A stretch of DNA of 64,000 bases from assembly GCA_029204225.1 (NCBI GenBank), contig CM055106.1, forward strand, positions 15,635,278 through 15,699,277, written 5' to 3'. The notes below the pieces were generated by a model, which worked only from the letters and a program-made list of their open reading frames with translations, was not told where the DNA came from and did not search any database. This stretch comes from Diphasiastrum complanatum. Lineage: Eukaryota; Streptophyta; Lycopodiopsida; Lycopodiales; Lycopodiaceae. The translations under genes were made by a program, and so were the position numbers. The number at the start of each line of letters is the position of its first letter. Position 1 is the first letter of the stretch. Positions 1 to 10,621 of the stretch are shown in pieces.

Positions 1-1830
1 CACATAGCCTAGTGTTCCTTGTGGAGCCGTGGAGATGTGTGTTACCTCGAGAGGAACAAATCTGGAGAGCCCAAAATCTGCTACCTTGGTATGGAAGCTT
101 TCATCGAGGAGAATGTTTGTAGGCTTTACGTCCCTGTGTAAGATCGGAGGGCAGACGCTCTCGTGGAGGTATGCCAGAGCACGAGAAGTTTCCACGGCAA
201 TTCTGAGACGAGTTGTCCAGTTCAGCCCTCTGCCCCGATGGCGATGGAGATGATCGGCAAGAGTTCCATTGGGGACGAACTCATACACCAACAGCAATTC
301 TCTCCCCTCGAGACAGCATCCGTGCAGCTGAACCAGATTGCGATGCCTGACCCTCGAGAGAATAGTCACCTCATTGCAGAATTGAGTCAATCCATATTTG
401 CTATACTGATTGAGCTTCTTCACAGCGACGATCTGTCCATCTCTGAGATTGCCCATGTAAACAGTGCCGAATCCTCCAGCCCCCAATTTCCTGGTTTCTG
501 AGAATGAGTTCGTTGCTATCTCAAGTTCTCTGTAAGAAAATAGAGTGATTTTTTTGAAATTGAGGTTTTGTATCAACTCCTTGTCTTTCTCAGAACTCCA
601 ATTGAAGCCAGTGACATTTTCATGGTTTCCAATTCTTGCCCTTCTCAAAAACAGCAGGAGAACTCCGAGAAAACCCATTATCAATATAATCGCCCCCCCC
701 ACGCAAAGTCCTGTAATCAAACATATTCGCCCAAAACAACTTAGATTGAGGACTCAAGAATCATTCTTGATAGGGACAGATGAATTATAAGTACAACATG
801 CTTTTATGATTGACCGCATAATTTGTTCTCCTCCTTAAAATGATTAAGAAATCAATAAAGAATTTTGTAGTTTCTTACCGATGATTAAAGAAGTATGATT
901 GCGAGTTTTGGAGCAGGAAGCGCCCATGCAATCTGCTCAGCAGCACAACAATCTTCATCAAAGAAAATCATCTATCCTCAAGCAAGCAGCAGCCTACATA
1001 TACGTCGCACGGAAGAAAGCGTTGAATCCTTTCTATCGGCATGTACCTGGGCATTTAGTCGATGAATTGGTGCTGCCGCATAGGCAAAGGAAGCTGCTGC
1101 TTGAGCCGTATCCGCAAGAGCCACGACTTTTTAAGCAGTCAGTACAATATGCTTGATCAGGTGGAGCTACATACTCCAGCTCAAGAAACAGCTCACCACT
1201 ATGCTGCAAACCTGACGCTGATGGTGCTGCCGAGGCCATATTAGGAAAACTCATAATAAAAGCTTGGCCATACACGCCACATGTGAAATTGGGACCACTC
1301 GTTTCAGAAATGGCAGTCGCGCAGCACTGAATAGAATCAGAACTGTTGCACCCATAGAAACTATCAGTAGCACAGGAAGAGTTCACAAAAAGACGAGATC
1401 TACAGAGGTATGGAATCTCCGAGGTAATACTACCAAGATTGCTATCTCTACAAACTAAGAATTTATCCAACTTGAGTAAGTATGTACCAGTGACATCGAG
1501 ATTACGAAGATATGTACAAGAAACTAATTCGCCAAAGTCTTTCAATATTATGGTACGATTAACGTAATCTATGTCGTGGATCTGGTAAGCATAGGAGCTA
1601 AGCTGCAGCTGCAACATGTTCTGCACGCAAGCTAAACTGTAACCGAGCCTGCCACATCCGTCACCGATACCAAATGGATACTGGACGAGTATAGCACCGC
1701 AGTAAGTTTGGCAAACGTCGCCGAGGCTGTGGGAGACAGTGGAGAGAAGTGCAAGGCTTAAAACTCCGAGAAAACCTATGGGAAGCGACTTGTAACCTGA
1801 AATTAATAAGAACGCTGTTGAACTATCCAT
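1..1830 (-). CDS. WAK/LRK10L-like receptor kinase, copy 1, partial
   Basis: This is a plasma-membrane receptor-like serine/threonine kinase thought to sense cell-wall or extracellular ligands. Exon 1 runs 1830 to 1047 and encodes a signal peptide followed by a cysteine-rich GUB_WAK-type ectodomain (GDVCQTYC, PYLCRS, CCATAIS) and the WAK C-terminal cysteine motif (CTDCLKSRGSCGYG). A phase-1 intron (1046 to 711, GTACAT...TTACAG) precedes exon 2, which runs from 710 off the window. Exon 2 carries a transmembrane segment and a kinase domain with LGAGGFGTVYMG, VAVKK, HRDVKPTN and DFGLSRF, all intact. I see no stop or frameshift in the part present, and the intron sits exactly where it does in copy 2 at 59768-62087. 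The end after GTLGY lies outside the window. The start at 1830 is the first ATG, but homology to copy 2 begins only after an AATTTCAG|GTT at about 1800, so the true start or an upstream exon is uncertain. Confidence 0.85.
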
Positions 1831-1939
1831 CTCATGTACATGCTATGAATTCTCATTCCAAATTGATCCTAGAAATCCTCAAATTGGAGCTACATGATCA
1901 GCTAGTAAACAACTTCTCTGGATTTTCCAACTCCCATCA

Positions 1940-2238
1940 TGCGCTCCCATACGTTTCCCAGGAAAGAAGCTTGCGCTCCCATACGTTTCCCAGGAAAGAA
2001 GCTGAAGCAAAGTTAGCCTTCAGCTCTACGATCTAACACAATAGCTAGCTAGCACTTTGAAGAACAAGACCAAAAAGAAGAGATCTAACACAATAGCTAG
2101 CACTTTAAAGAACAAGAGCAAAAAGAAGAAGAAGGATCAGATGTTTGTGCTCGTTAGATAGCAGTAAAAAATAAGGCAGGAAGGTGGAAGAGGAAGTGCA
2201 GAAAAAAATAAGGAAGGAAGGTGGAAGAGGAAGTGCAG
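1940..2238. repeat. Three successive short tandem duplications upstream of receptor kinase copy 1
   Basis: Three independent two-copy tandem repeats follow one another. They are a 32-bp unit at 1940-1971 and 1972-2003 (GCGCTCCCATACGTTTCCCA core), a roughly 50-bp unit at 2030-2081 and 2082-2129 (GATCTAACACAATAGCTAGC core), and a roughly 36-bp purine-rich unit at 2166-2201 and 2202-2238 (GGAAGGTGGAAGAGGAAGTG core). They occupy the 5' flank or leader of the minus-strand kinase gene. The copies differ by only a few bases, so the duplications look recent. Confidence 0.85.
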
Positions 2239-2540
2239 AACTGGTAAGTGCCGTGATAATCGATGGGATGGGAAGGAAATGTGCGTCTCTATGTGCTTCG
2301 GTCCTCTTTATTTCTTTATTTCTTTTAACAAATTGACTAAGGAATATAACCTTCTTTGACTTATTCTTCACACCAATATCAAAAGGAGACGTCTCCCCAT
2401 TTCTTTTTCAAAAATTCTTAATCATGAATGTGAAAGATGCATGTGAAAAGAAAAATTACCCAACAAAACATTAATAAGAATGTAAAAGATGAAATTACGG
2501 AAGGGAAGGCCTCTTCCTCGGGCCCTTCCGGTGGTGAAAC

Positions 2541-2612
2541 CCCCCGCCCCCACCCCACCCCACCCCACCCCACCCCACCCCACCCACACACACACACCCA
2601 CCCACCCACCCA
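2541..2612. repeat. CCCCA / CACA / CCCA simple repeat
   Basis: A C-rich run made of repeated CACCC/CCCCA, then CA dinucleotides, then CCCA units. The minus strand is a series of G-runs that could form a G-quadruplex. The tract lies about 0.7 kb upstream of receptor kinase copy 1. Confidence 0.9.
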
Positions 2613-3093
2613 CGATTTAGATTTTCTTTTCTCGCATCATGTTGAGGTCTTAACGATTGACTAGGATTTTGCACATGGTTATGGACATAACAAGATTAAA
2701 AAAGGTCTCATAATAAGCTTTTTTTCAGTTACATTCAAATAGTCAAACAAAATGAAAAACCAATTAATGCAATTCAAAAGAATAAAAAATAAAAATATAT
2801 AAGTCCATTTTAATTCTCAAAGTCATCTAAGAGTGACAACTCAGCTTTTAGTAAATCCTCACAATACAGCTTGACCGCTATCACTGCAAAGCTAAAAATA
2901 ATGAAATTTTAAAACTATAATTTGATATGAGATAAAATTCTAGATTGATCATTGAGTTCACATGATGTGTAACATGAACCTAGAAGGGGAAGCTTCGACA
3001 TGACTCTAGGGTTCTATCATAATTTAGATTGACTAGAGATGCTTTGGCCAAAAACTAGAATATTGCTAACAAAGAAATTCTTCACTACACTAT
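2613..3093. other. Intergenic, no feature recognised
   Basis: AT-rich DNA between the C-rich repeat and the first LTR relic. No coding pattern, repeat or RNA gene was recognised. Confidence 0.5.
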
Positions 3094-3187
3094 TGTTGCG
3101 GAAGCCTTTTTCTTGTTTCTTGTTCGTCCTCTCTTCTGATTCGCGAACAATTTTCTGTCTTTGAATTTTCTTTTCGTGCGGAAGCTC

Positions 3188-4552
3188 TTATGGGACCCCA
3201 GACACTCGACTACGCATGATTGGTTGCTCAGATTTGTCATCGAGCTTGTTTCTCTTTTCCTTTGGAATGTACTTGTATGCTGCACATCCAAACACTCGTA
3301 CGTATGACAGATCAGACTTTCTGCCTGTCCACATTTTGCATGGTGTTTTGTTCTCCAGCGCTGTCGTTGTAGATCTATTATGCAGGTGTACAGCTGCAGC
3401 TATTGCCTCGGCCCAGAATTGACCTGGCAATTGAGCCTGTGCCATCATGCATCTAGCTCCTTCGACTAGCGTTTTGTTTCTTCTTTCTGCCACACGGTTG
3501 TATTCTGGTAAATATGCAGGAGTGAACTGGTGTTCGATCCTCTGTTCTTCACAGTCTTGAGAATTCTGTGCTTTTGTATTCACCTCCATTGTCAAATCTA
3601 AGGATTTGTATCTTTTTCGAGGTGTGTCGCTCTGCGAATGCCACGAACTTCTTGAAAGAATCAAATACTTTGGATTTCTTCTTCAAGTAGTAGATCGTGT
3701 ACAACGTAGGTGAATGCTTGTTGTGATTGAATGCACTTTCATTGCTGTTTGATCACGCTTGTTTACTCACTCTGATCAGAACACCGACGTCTACGACTCC
3801 TCAGTTTCTGATCAGACGATGGCCACCTTGGATGCCTGAGGAAATCATGTTATCATACTGCTCTTCCATTTACTTTAGAACCGTCCACACACATCAGAGT
3901 GGACGAGCTCAAGAACTTCTTTGGCTCTTCTTCCCTCGTGTGTGAATGGATTTTGATGTTGCTTGCCTTTTTGACAAGCTTTGCAAAACTCAGCCTCTGG
4001 CCTTGAAATCTTGAGACCTGTGACAATGTCCTTTCTGCTCATGTCATACAGGCTCCGCATGTTTAGATGATACATTCTTCTATGCCAGAGCTGATCTTCA
4101 TTTTTTGAAGCATTTAATATGCTTTCAGAGTTGCTGATTATTTTGGCCTGGTAGAGATTTCCTTCTCTGCATCCGACTATCAGCGACTTCTTTGTCGTCT
4201 TCTCGATCATACGGCAAGTATTGCCATCGAACAGAACTCGAATGCCTAGATCTGCCATCTTGGAGACAGATAGCATATCCTTTCTGAGTGAGGGCACATA
4301 GAGTGCTCCTGGCAGCTTTGCTTGGTCTGACAGTGTTCGTAGCTGTAGAGAGCCGATGCCTTTGACATCGTGTCTGCTTCCATCGCCTAGAATCACTGCT
4401 CTGTTGTTTTCGAGTTCACGAAAGTCAAGTATCGTGAAGGCTTCGTCACGTCTTTCAGCATCCTTTGATGACTCTGCAACTTTTGCTTTTTCAGCTTTGT
4501 TTTTCCTTTCTTCTTGTAGTGCATGCAAGGTATTGCTGGATTGAACCAACAT
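3188..4552 (-). pseudogene. copia protease/integrase remnant (RT1)
   Basis: From 4552 downward the frame reads through the protease-to-pre-integrase region (ILGDGSRHDVKGIGSLQL, YVPSLRKDMLSVSKMADLG, LWHRRMYHLNMRSL, FCKACQKGKQH). It breaks near 3875, where part of the integrase core is lost, and resumes at 3664 with HQFTPAYLPEYNRVAERRN and WAEAIAAAVHLHNRS. The C-terminal part reaches KRNKLDDKSEQPIM before homology ends. The gag_pre-integrs zinc-binding histidines and cysteines are visible. Frameshifts and the missing downstream domains make it a dead copy. Confidence 0.75.
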
Positions 4553-5263
4553 TTGTTGGCCGTATGGCCTGGTTTGTGGCAGTGATCGCAGGAAGAAGAT
4601 TGTTGATTCGAGGACTTTGTCTTCTCGAATCTTGGATTGTTTTTGTTCTTCTTCTTTCCTTTCATGAAGAGAGGCTTCTCTTGATCATTGCTTCCCTCTC
4701 CTTCGTCTCTCATCAGCGACAAGACTGACTGCTTTGTCGAATGTCATATTTGGTAGACTCAGTATGAGCATTCTCAACGACTGATAGGACGTCGGTAGAG
4801 ATTTCATGAAGTACATCAGCTGCTGTGGTGCTGGGACCTGGTGCTCCTGTCCTGATGCAGCGAGTTGAGCAAAGATCATTCTGATCTTCTCAACGTGATG
4901 ATCTAACTAGTTGTCATCCCACCGTATGGATTGCAGCTAATTGTGAAGGTGCTTGACTGAAGCTGCAGTCCTCACTTCATACTTCTGCTTTAATCTTTCC
5001 CATGTTGCATGGCTGCTTTCGCAGTCTTCAATCTGCATGAGTAGATCTTCATTTATGGACAAAACGATGATCGCCATTGCACGCTCATCCTATCTGATCC
5101 ATTCAGCTCTCATCGGGTCTCCCTCTGGAGGCTGCACCTCTGAGAGCTCGGTCACTGACCAGATGCCTTCTCCCTTCAAGAGTGTTTTGATTTTGAATTT
5201 CCAGATTCTGTAATTTACACCATCAAGACTGATTGCTACTCTGGTCTGCATTGTCGTAGCCAT
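4393..5263 (-). pseudogene. copia gag remnant (RT1)
   Basis: Gag forms the particle that packages element RNA. Reading from the ATG at 5263, the sequence shows the copia gag pattern (DGVNYRIWKFKIKTLL, later QQLMYFMKSLPTSYQSL) and a complete zinc knuckle, CDHCHKPGHTANKC, at about 4560-4600. Stop codons interrupt the frame, for example shortly after DPMRAEWIR near 5090, and there is at least one frame change, so it is not functional. The knuckle has all four metal ligands (C, C, H, C). Confidence 0.75.
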
Positions 5264-5293
5264 ATCTCGGATATCAGTGGTGATAACCTGTAG

Positions 5294-5305
5294 GCTCTGA
5301 TACCA
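5294..5305 (-). other. Primer binding site of RT1
   Basis: Read on the minus strand this is TGGTATCAGAGC, the usual plant copia primer site, complementary to the 3' end of initiator methionine tRNA. It abuts the inner end of the 5' LTR at 5306 and fixes the direction of the element. Confidence 0.9.
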
Positions 5306-5496
5306 TGTCGCGGAAGCCTTTTTCTTGTTTCGTGTTCGTCCTCTCTTCTGATTCGCAAAAAAATTTCTGTCAAATGAACTAAACTGACTGTGAATACTCT
5401 CCACATGTGGGAACATGCTCCACACATGTGTGAAAATAAATATGTACATGAAATTGCAAAATGATCAAGCTAGATTTTGTCAAATCTTCACACTCC

Positions 5497-6430
5497 TCAA
5501 AAACTAGCTTGATGAGGTACTAGATCAAACAAAAAACTTGAGATACTTCTTGAGTGGATCCTTCGGTATGAATATGATGTGAAAACCAGCCAAAGGGCAT
5601 TTGATAGCAACAAGTTCACCAAATCCATGAGAGGATTTCTTTGGTGGAAATCCATTTCCAACTCTTTTGAAGTGCATTCCACCGATTTGCCACCATTTCC
5701 TTTTGTTCCCTCCATGCTTGAAGAAGATCTTGGGCTTGAAAGATCCACTTCCTTGAAAATATCTGCACCATAATGAGGGAAATCTGAGGCCTATATGCCT
5801 CATAACGACCATAAAGATCAAGATCACAAAATAGTCAAAAGTGTTGATTATCAAGATTTTGCATACTAGCTTGACTAGTCCATAAACTATGAACTTTTTG
5901 CATGATAGATATAATCTTGAAATCAAAATATATCTTGATGTTATTGAGGCTAAATACTTGCTTAAGGATGTAAGTGTCCACTACGGATGATTCACTTAAT
6001 CTCATGAGAAGTTTACGAATTGCCTCACAAAATAATAAAACATGATTTTTCACACTATAAATGAAATCTCATTCTTGCTCTTACAAGATCCAAGAGCATA
6101 CATTTGATTACACAACCACTTGCTTTCTAAATGATTTAGAACATGTTCTAAGCCATTAATGACATGAAAAAAGTCCTTACAAGAGGCATAAAACAAGACT
6201 AGCATTGCCTCACTCCAATTTTGAGATGTAGAAATCTCATCAAAGCAAGATGGTACATCAAATGATAGAAGAAAAGCAAAAGTGGATGTGTTGGAGTAGA
6301 TACCACCTGAAAAGTGCTCATTTTTTCCATGATTTGTGAACCACAAAGACTCAACCTTGCCTCTTGAAAATCTCCTTGGCACCAATGAGTTGAAATGAAT
6401 CCTTCTCAGGCCTTGGTCTTTCTCCATCAT
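5497..6430 (-). pseudogene. Unclassified retroelement ORF region (SExSxxDTYI type), RT2 copy
   Basis: Two frames together carry a sequence that recurs in other elements of the window. Frame 6430-6050 contains FLLSFDVPSCFDEIS and QMYALGSCKSKNEI. The next frame (6053-5835) contains LLMRLSESSVVDTYILKQV, then LWTSQASMQNLDN. A third reading ends FIPKDPLKKYL just before the 3' LTR. The same order is seen at 16.1-17.0 kb and partly at 48.0 and 51.4 kb. I recognise no known domain. Frame changes make this copy defective. Confidence 0.5.
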
Positions 6431-6783
6431 GCACTTGGATTGTTGGTAGATTTAAGGATCCTACCATCATCCTCTTGATTGAGATGAGATTTTTCTTACT
6501 CCTTACATGCAAAGGAATATTGAAAGAGCATATGGATTCAAAGATCCCAAAAGTATCAACTATTGCAATCTTCCATACATCCAATTGAAGTCTTAAGTGA
6601 AGGAGTCATTTAAAAAGCACCATATTTGCTTCTACTTGATGAAACAAGATCATCCAAATGAACAAGATGAAAGAATTGATGAGAAGTAGAACAACTTGGA
6701 AATGATTCTCCAAGTGCTTTTGCCAAAGCACCATCTTCATGAGCCTTACATCATGGAACATAGATTGAGGCAATCCAGTTGTC

Positions 6784-7182
6784 TTATCCTTGAGATGATC
6801 CAATGACCATACTTCCAGAAGGATTAGCCTCCAATTTGAATAGCTTTCCACATCTAGTCTCTCTTGCTATCAGTTCATCATCCCTCTTAACCAAGCAAGT
6901 ATCCTTTCCAAAGTCAATTTGAAAGCCATCATCAAGCATTTCCCCAACACAAATGAGATTCATGGTGAGATTAGGCACAAAAAGTACATCATAAAGAGTA
7001 ATAATGGATCCAACACCAATTGGTACATTACCAATTCCTTCTATCTTGCATCTAGTATCATTAAAAATGGATATGAACTTTCTTGATCCATTGTAAGGTG
7101 CAAGATGAGTGAGAAATTTGCTTGAACTAGTCATATGAGAACTAGCTCCACTATCTATCCACCAGGAACTTCCATGAGTCAA
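6784..7182 (-). pseudogene. copia aspartic protease remnant (RT2)
   Basis: The motif SSWWIDSGASSHMTS contains the catalytic aspartate (DSG). It is followed by YDVLFVPNLTMNLICVGEML and a pre-integrase stretch ending GKLFKLEAN. The sequence resembles the protease at 27536-26895. It then runs into sequence with no integrase similarity. The 132-codon frame is open, but it is detached from gag. Confidence 0.7.
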
Positions 7183-7822
7183 AACTAGAAGAAGAGTACA
7201 TTGACATCATGAGAGATTCTTCCTCATAACTCCCTTATACCTCACCTTCACTATGTTTAGTAAGATTAGCATACTTGAAGAACTTTTTCTTCTCAAAACA
7301 ATTAAAAGCAAAATGCCCCTTCTTACCACAAAAAAAAAAAAACATTTCTAGTTGGATTTGCAACTTGTTGATAATTGTGATGAATCCTCATCACTCTCCT
7401 CCTTGGATTTTTCCTTCTTGAAATGTTTATGTTACTCTTTGCCCCTTCCTCTTGGCTTGTCCTTTGAGAAGAGTGCAGTCTTCTCTCCACCATCCTTCAA
7501 GGAAAGTTGATTGATCCTCAATTGCTTGTTCTCTTGCCTACACTCCTCAGAAATGAGAACTTCTTGTAGTGCCTCCAAGCTTCGAAGCTCCTCCTTGGTT
7601 GGATAAGATTGAACAATATTGTAAAATTTAGAGTCTTAATCCATTAAGGATCACTTGCAGACTCTCTTTGGTTGAGATTGTCTCCCATGCAAGCAAGCTC
7701 TCTATGAAGGTCTTTCACTCTCATAACAAAATTTGAGGCACTCTCATCACTCTTTGGTAACTTTGGAAGATTTGATTGGTAAGAGTGAGCAACCTAAAGA
7801 TATTCTTGATCTCATAAATGCA

Positions 7823-8092
7823 TTAAAGTGTGTCCCAAGCCTCCTTGGCTGAGATGCAAGAGCCAATCTCCCTTAACACTTCATTGGATACATTCATCTT
7901 GATGACATGTAGAGCCATCCTTGTCATTTTCTTGTACTTTTGAACTTCTTGGAGAACTTGAGGCTCCTCCTCAAGTCCTAGCACAATATCCATCTTATAT
8001 TGAAGTACCAAAATTGAATCAATCCTCACCTTCCAAATGGCATATTTGGAAGTGGTCAATTTCTCACCTTGCTCCAATAGCATGGAACCCAT
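7823..8092 (-). pseudogene. copia gag N-terminus (RT2)
   Basis: Starts MGSMLLEQGEKLTTSKYAIW, followed by a UBN2/gag-like stretch with the typical KMNVSNEVLREIGSCISAKE and AWDTL. It matches the gag starts at 28173 and 53752 in the window. The frame ends at 7823, about 90 codons in. More gag-like sequence continues in other frames (a half zinc knuckle CGKKGHFAFNC near 7310), so the gene is broken. Confidence 0.7.
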
Positions 8093-9160
8093 CTTCTGTG
8101 GGGGCTACAATACAAGGCCCAAGGGGCATTTCAATGGAGCCTAGGAGAATTAAGAAAAGGAGCACCTTATAGGGAAGTAGCCTATGTAAATATTGATTTT
8201 GTGTAATTAATGGCCCAAGTATGGCATCATGCATGTATAAGCCCATCTTGAAGTGCTCGTCAATAGTAAGTTGCATTAGTAGGCCCCTAGTATGGCACCC
8301 TGCATGCAAAAGTCCAACTTGTGGTGCCATTAACCATTAGGGGCAAGAAAACAATTTTGGAAAGTCTCAAGATTTTAAGTTAAGACTTTAAAAAGTTTGT
8401 AAAAGTCAAAGTCAAATTTTCTAGTGTTGGAGGGTTTGCAGATCCCAAGGCAACCCTAACCCTAGTTAATAAGTGAGAGGGATTTGGCACCCTGCATGTG
8501 TAAGTCCAACCCGATGATCACATAGAGATTTGATTAATTAGAAAGTTAATAAAAGGACTTTAGGCCTTTTTGCGGGACTTTTAATGTCACAGGGCCTAAA
8601 TGTCAAGTTAGTGAATAAAGTTGGGTTTCCCTCCAATTTGGATGGTTTCCACTCTTTTTTAAATTTGAATAGTTAGGGAGGCAGAAATGGACCAATAGGA
8701 TTAAGAGCCAAGGTCCTCCTCTCTACTATAGAAAGGGACCAACTCGAGTTGCTACACATGTACATATCTTCATTTCAATAAAGCAGATTGGTTCTCTTCT
8801 GAAATGGATTTATGAGCGTCCTTGCTCTCTAACACTTTTCCTCCATCTCTCATGCTTTTATTGTGTTTTGCAAATTGATGGATCTGATTGGGATTGCATG
8901 TTTTTATACTTTTTATGAGAGAGAAAGGGAGAGAGAGAGAAAGAGTAAGCTATCTTCATTGTGGATCTAGTGTTAATGCTTAGGGTTAGTGGATGGTAGA
9001 GTTAGATGTGAATCTTCCATTCATGCTAAAATCTAAACTATGCTATCGCTCTCATGGGAACGAATCTACGCGTGACAACTAACTTCATCTCCTCAATGCT
9101 CGATTGATTAGATTTTGGGTTGAGGATAGGCAAGGAAAGAAATCCACTACAATTTTTTTA
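8093..9160. other. Non-coding, possible LTR remnant
   Basis: No gene was found. A motif resembling GGCACCCTGCATG with an AAGTCCAAC partner recurs near 8220, 8295 and 8488. A stretch ending near 8800 (ACTATAGAAAGGG, then CAATAAAG) looks like the promoter and polyadenylation part of an old LTR on the plus strand. A GA-rich run lies near 8920-8945. Confidence 0.35.
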
Positions 9161-9545
9161 GCTGATGAAGTTCCATGGACCCCTCCAATTTTTGCAATAA
9201 TGCGAAATGGGGTTCCATAATGGCCTATTGCATGCTTGGGCAAGCAAAACAAAAAACAAAATCATGAAGTTTTACACTTGGAGCTAGTTACCAACCTTAG
9301 ATGGTTGTTAGAGAGGCAATTGCAAGCCTAAAATTCATAAATTGCACAATTAATAGGCTATGGTCATTTTCTTAGGTAAGGAGTAAAAGGATGGAAGTTT
9401 AATCTTGCAGCTAGTCTCTCAATTGATGAGTATAGGAATTGATGTTAAATCACATAGCTAGTGTATGACTACCAACTTAGGCTTGTATGTAACTTCATCT
9501 AAAATTTATGCCAGATAATGTCCCCAAGCAAGGCTCTATGTCCCT
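9161..9545 (+). repeat. Segment duplicated from the receptor kinase copy 2 flank
   Basis: This segment (from TGATGAAGTTCCATGGACCC to AAGCAAGGCTCTATG) is a diverged copy of 58895-59280, in the same orientation and order. Shared landmarks are GCGAAATGGGGTTCCATAATGG, GAGCTAGTTACCAACCTTAG and AAGGAGTAAAAGGATGGAAG. No coding pattern is seen. It is the first of several blocks shared with the 5' flank of the second kinase gene. Confidence 0.85.
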
Positions 9546-10508
9546 TCATGCACCTGGGCAGGTACCTTAGGCCAATGTTCAGGGAAGACGACAAACTATA
9601 GAAATGGAATTGACATCTTTCTCCAAAACCTAATTTTGACCTGATTTTGAAAAAAACTTACAATAAATTGAATCTCAGAAAAACAACAATTTTTTTTTAA
9701 TGCATGAAAATTTTTGTTTGATATTTTCATACGTTGTAAATTTGTGTGTAGTAAAGTAGGTAACTCCTTATAAAGCTAAGGTTACATACGACAAGCAGTT
9801 TGAAATGCAAGATCTAGAAGGCAAAAAATTTCAAATAGCAACAACTTAAAAAAAATGCAAGAAATTGGACGAAACCTGAAGAGTTGTATTTGGGAAAGTT
9901 GGCGTCTCTTGAGAATGGAACCGACAACTTATACAATGTTGATTTTCACATTAAAGCTCTATCTACATATTGCTAGAAAAATAAACATATAATATTAGTC
10001 ATATTTGTGACAATAGAAGTCTTTAGTTATATTGTGAGGTATAAAGTAAATGTACACTAGTTAATATTAATGTCTGGTGTTATTAATGCTAGGCTTTAGG
10101 TTTTTGTCAACGTGTCAATGAAGCATAGGCTTCCATAGTAGCCACTCATGACATGGTCTAGATTTAGAACATTGGTGATGAACTGACCACTGTTGTGTAG
10201 GGGGTAGGGCAAACTCACTTAGAAGAGAGTCCGAGGCCAAACATTGCAGCTTTTTAGATTAATTGTTATTGGAGCGACCAATGTGCTGGATGATGTCATA
10301 CGCTTGCTGATTGAATTGATGCTAGCTGAAATTTTGAATCATTGATTGCTCAATGTTGGGGACTTGCTCAGCATTGATGCTCATGGTTGTTTGCTAAATG
10401 TTGAATTTGTTTCTGGTCCTATATAGGTCATTGAAAGAAATGAAACAATAAACTTATAAGTTTCATGATCTATAACTTAATTAATTTTTCTTGTATGTGA
10501 ATTTTGAG
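9546..10508. other. About 1-kb insertion relative to the other duplicated copy
   Basis: At 59280 the duplicated DNA passes directly from GCTCTACG to GACTAG. Here the two sides are separated by about 0.97 kb, with CTATG at both ends, which could be a short target-site duplication. The inserted DNA has no recognisable gene or clear terminal repeats, so insertion here and deletion there are both possible. Confidence 0.5.
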
Positions 10509-10519
10509 GCTATGGACTA

Positions 10520-10621
10520 GGTATCGTTCATCCGGAAGTGGGCTATTGTGTGTAGCAGGTTGAGCCGCGGGAGCGGCGAATACTGCTACAAGCTGTAGCC
10601 CACCGTTGGATTAACGATACC
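10520..10621. repeat. Conserved 102-nt foldback, copy 1
   Basis: GGTATCGTT at the left end pairs with AACGATACC at the right end. The inner parts pair as well: AGTGGGCTA with TAGCCCACC, and GTAGCAG with CTGCTAC. The arms are about 45 nt around a GC-rich centre. A second copy with compensating changes is at 59285-59385. It could be a small foldback transposon, a hairpin RNA precursor or a regulatory cruciform. No host function can be assigned. Confidence 0.75.

Larger units (their letters stand above)
3094..5371 (-). mobile_element. Truncated Ty1/copia element RT1
   Basis: A minus-strand copia relic bounded by two short related LTR pieces: 5306-5371 (5' side) and 3094-3160 (3' side), both opening TGTYGCGGAAGCC on the plus strand. 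Gag, protease and integrase follow in order, but reverse transcriptase and RNase H are missing. The integrase reading breaks off near 3217 and LTR-like sequence follows almost at once. The family is the same as the plus-strand element at 30160-32990, which retains the missing domains. LTR pieces of only about 65 bp indicate that both LTRs are truncated. Confidence 0.8.
5372..8092 (-). mobile_element. Copia-derived element RT2 with an unclassified 3' ORF region
   Basis: A minus-strand element lying directly against RT1. It has gag at 8092-7823, a zinc-knuckle segment near 7300-7340, protease at 7182-6784, then about 1.2 kb without any recognisable integrase, RT or RNase H. The 3' end is marked by a purine run followed by TGTGAAGATTTGAC (LTR start, read leftwards from 5492). 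The remaining LTR (5372-5492) holds two CACATGTG-type palindromes. Its family is related to the elements at 15.8-17.5 kb and 24.4-29.4 kb. Confidence 0.7.

Noticed and set aside
3727-3945. Plus-strand frame of 72 codons
   Set aside because: It is the opposite strand of the RT1 integrase remnant and shows no family resemblance.
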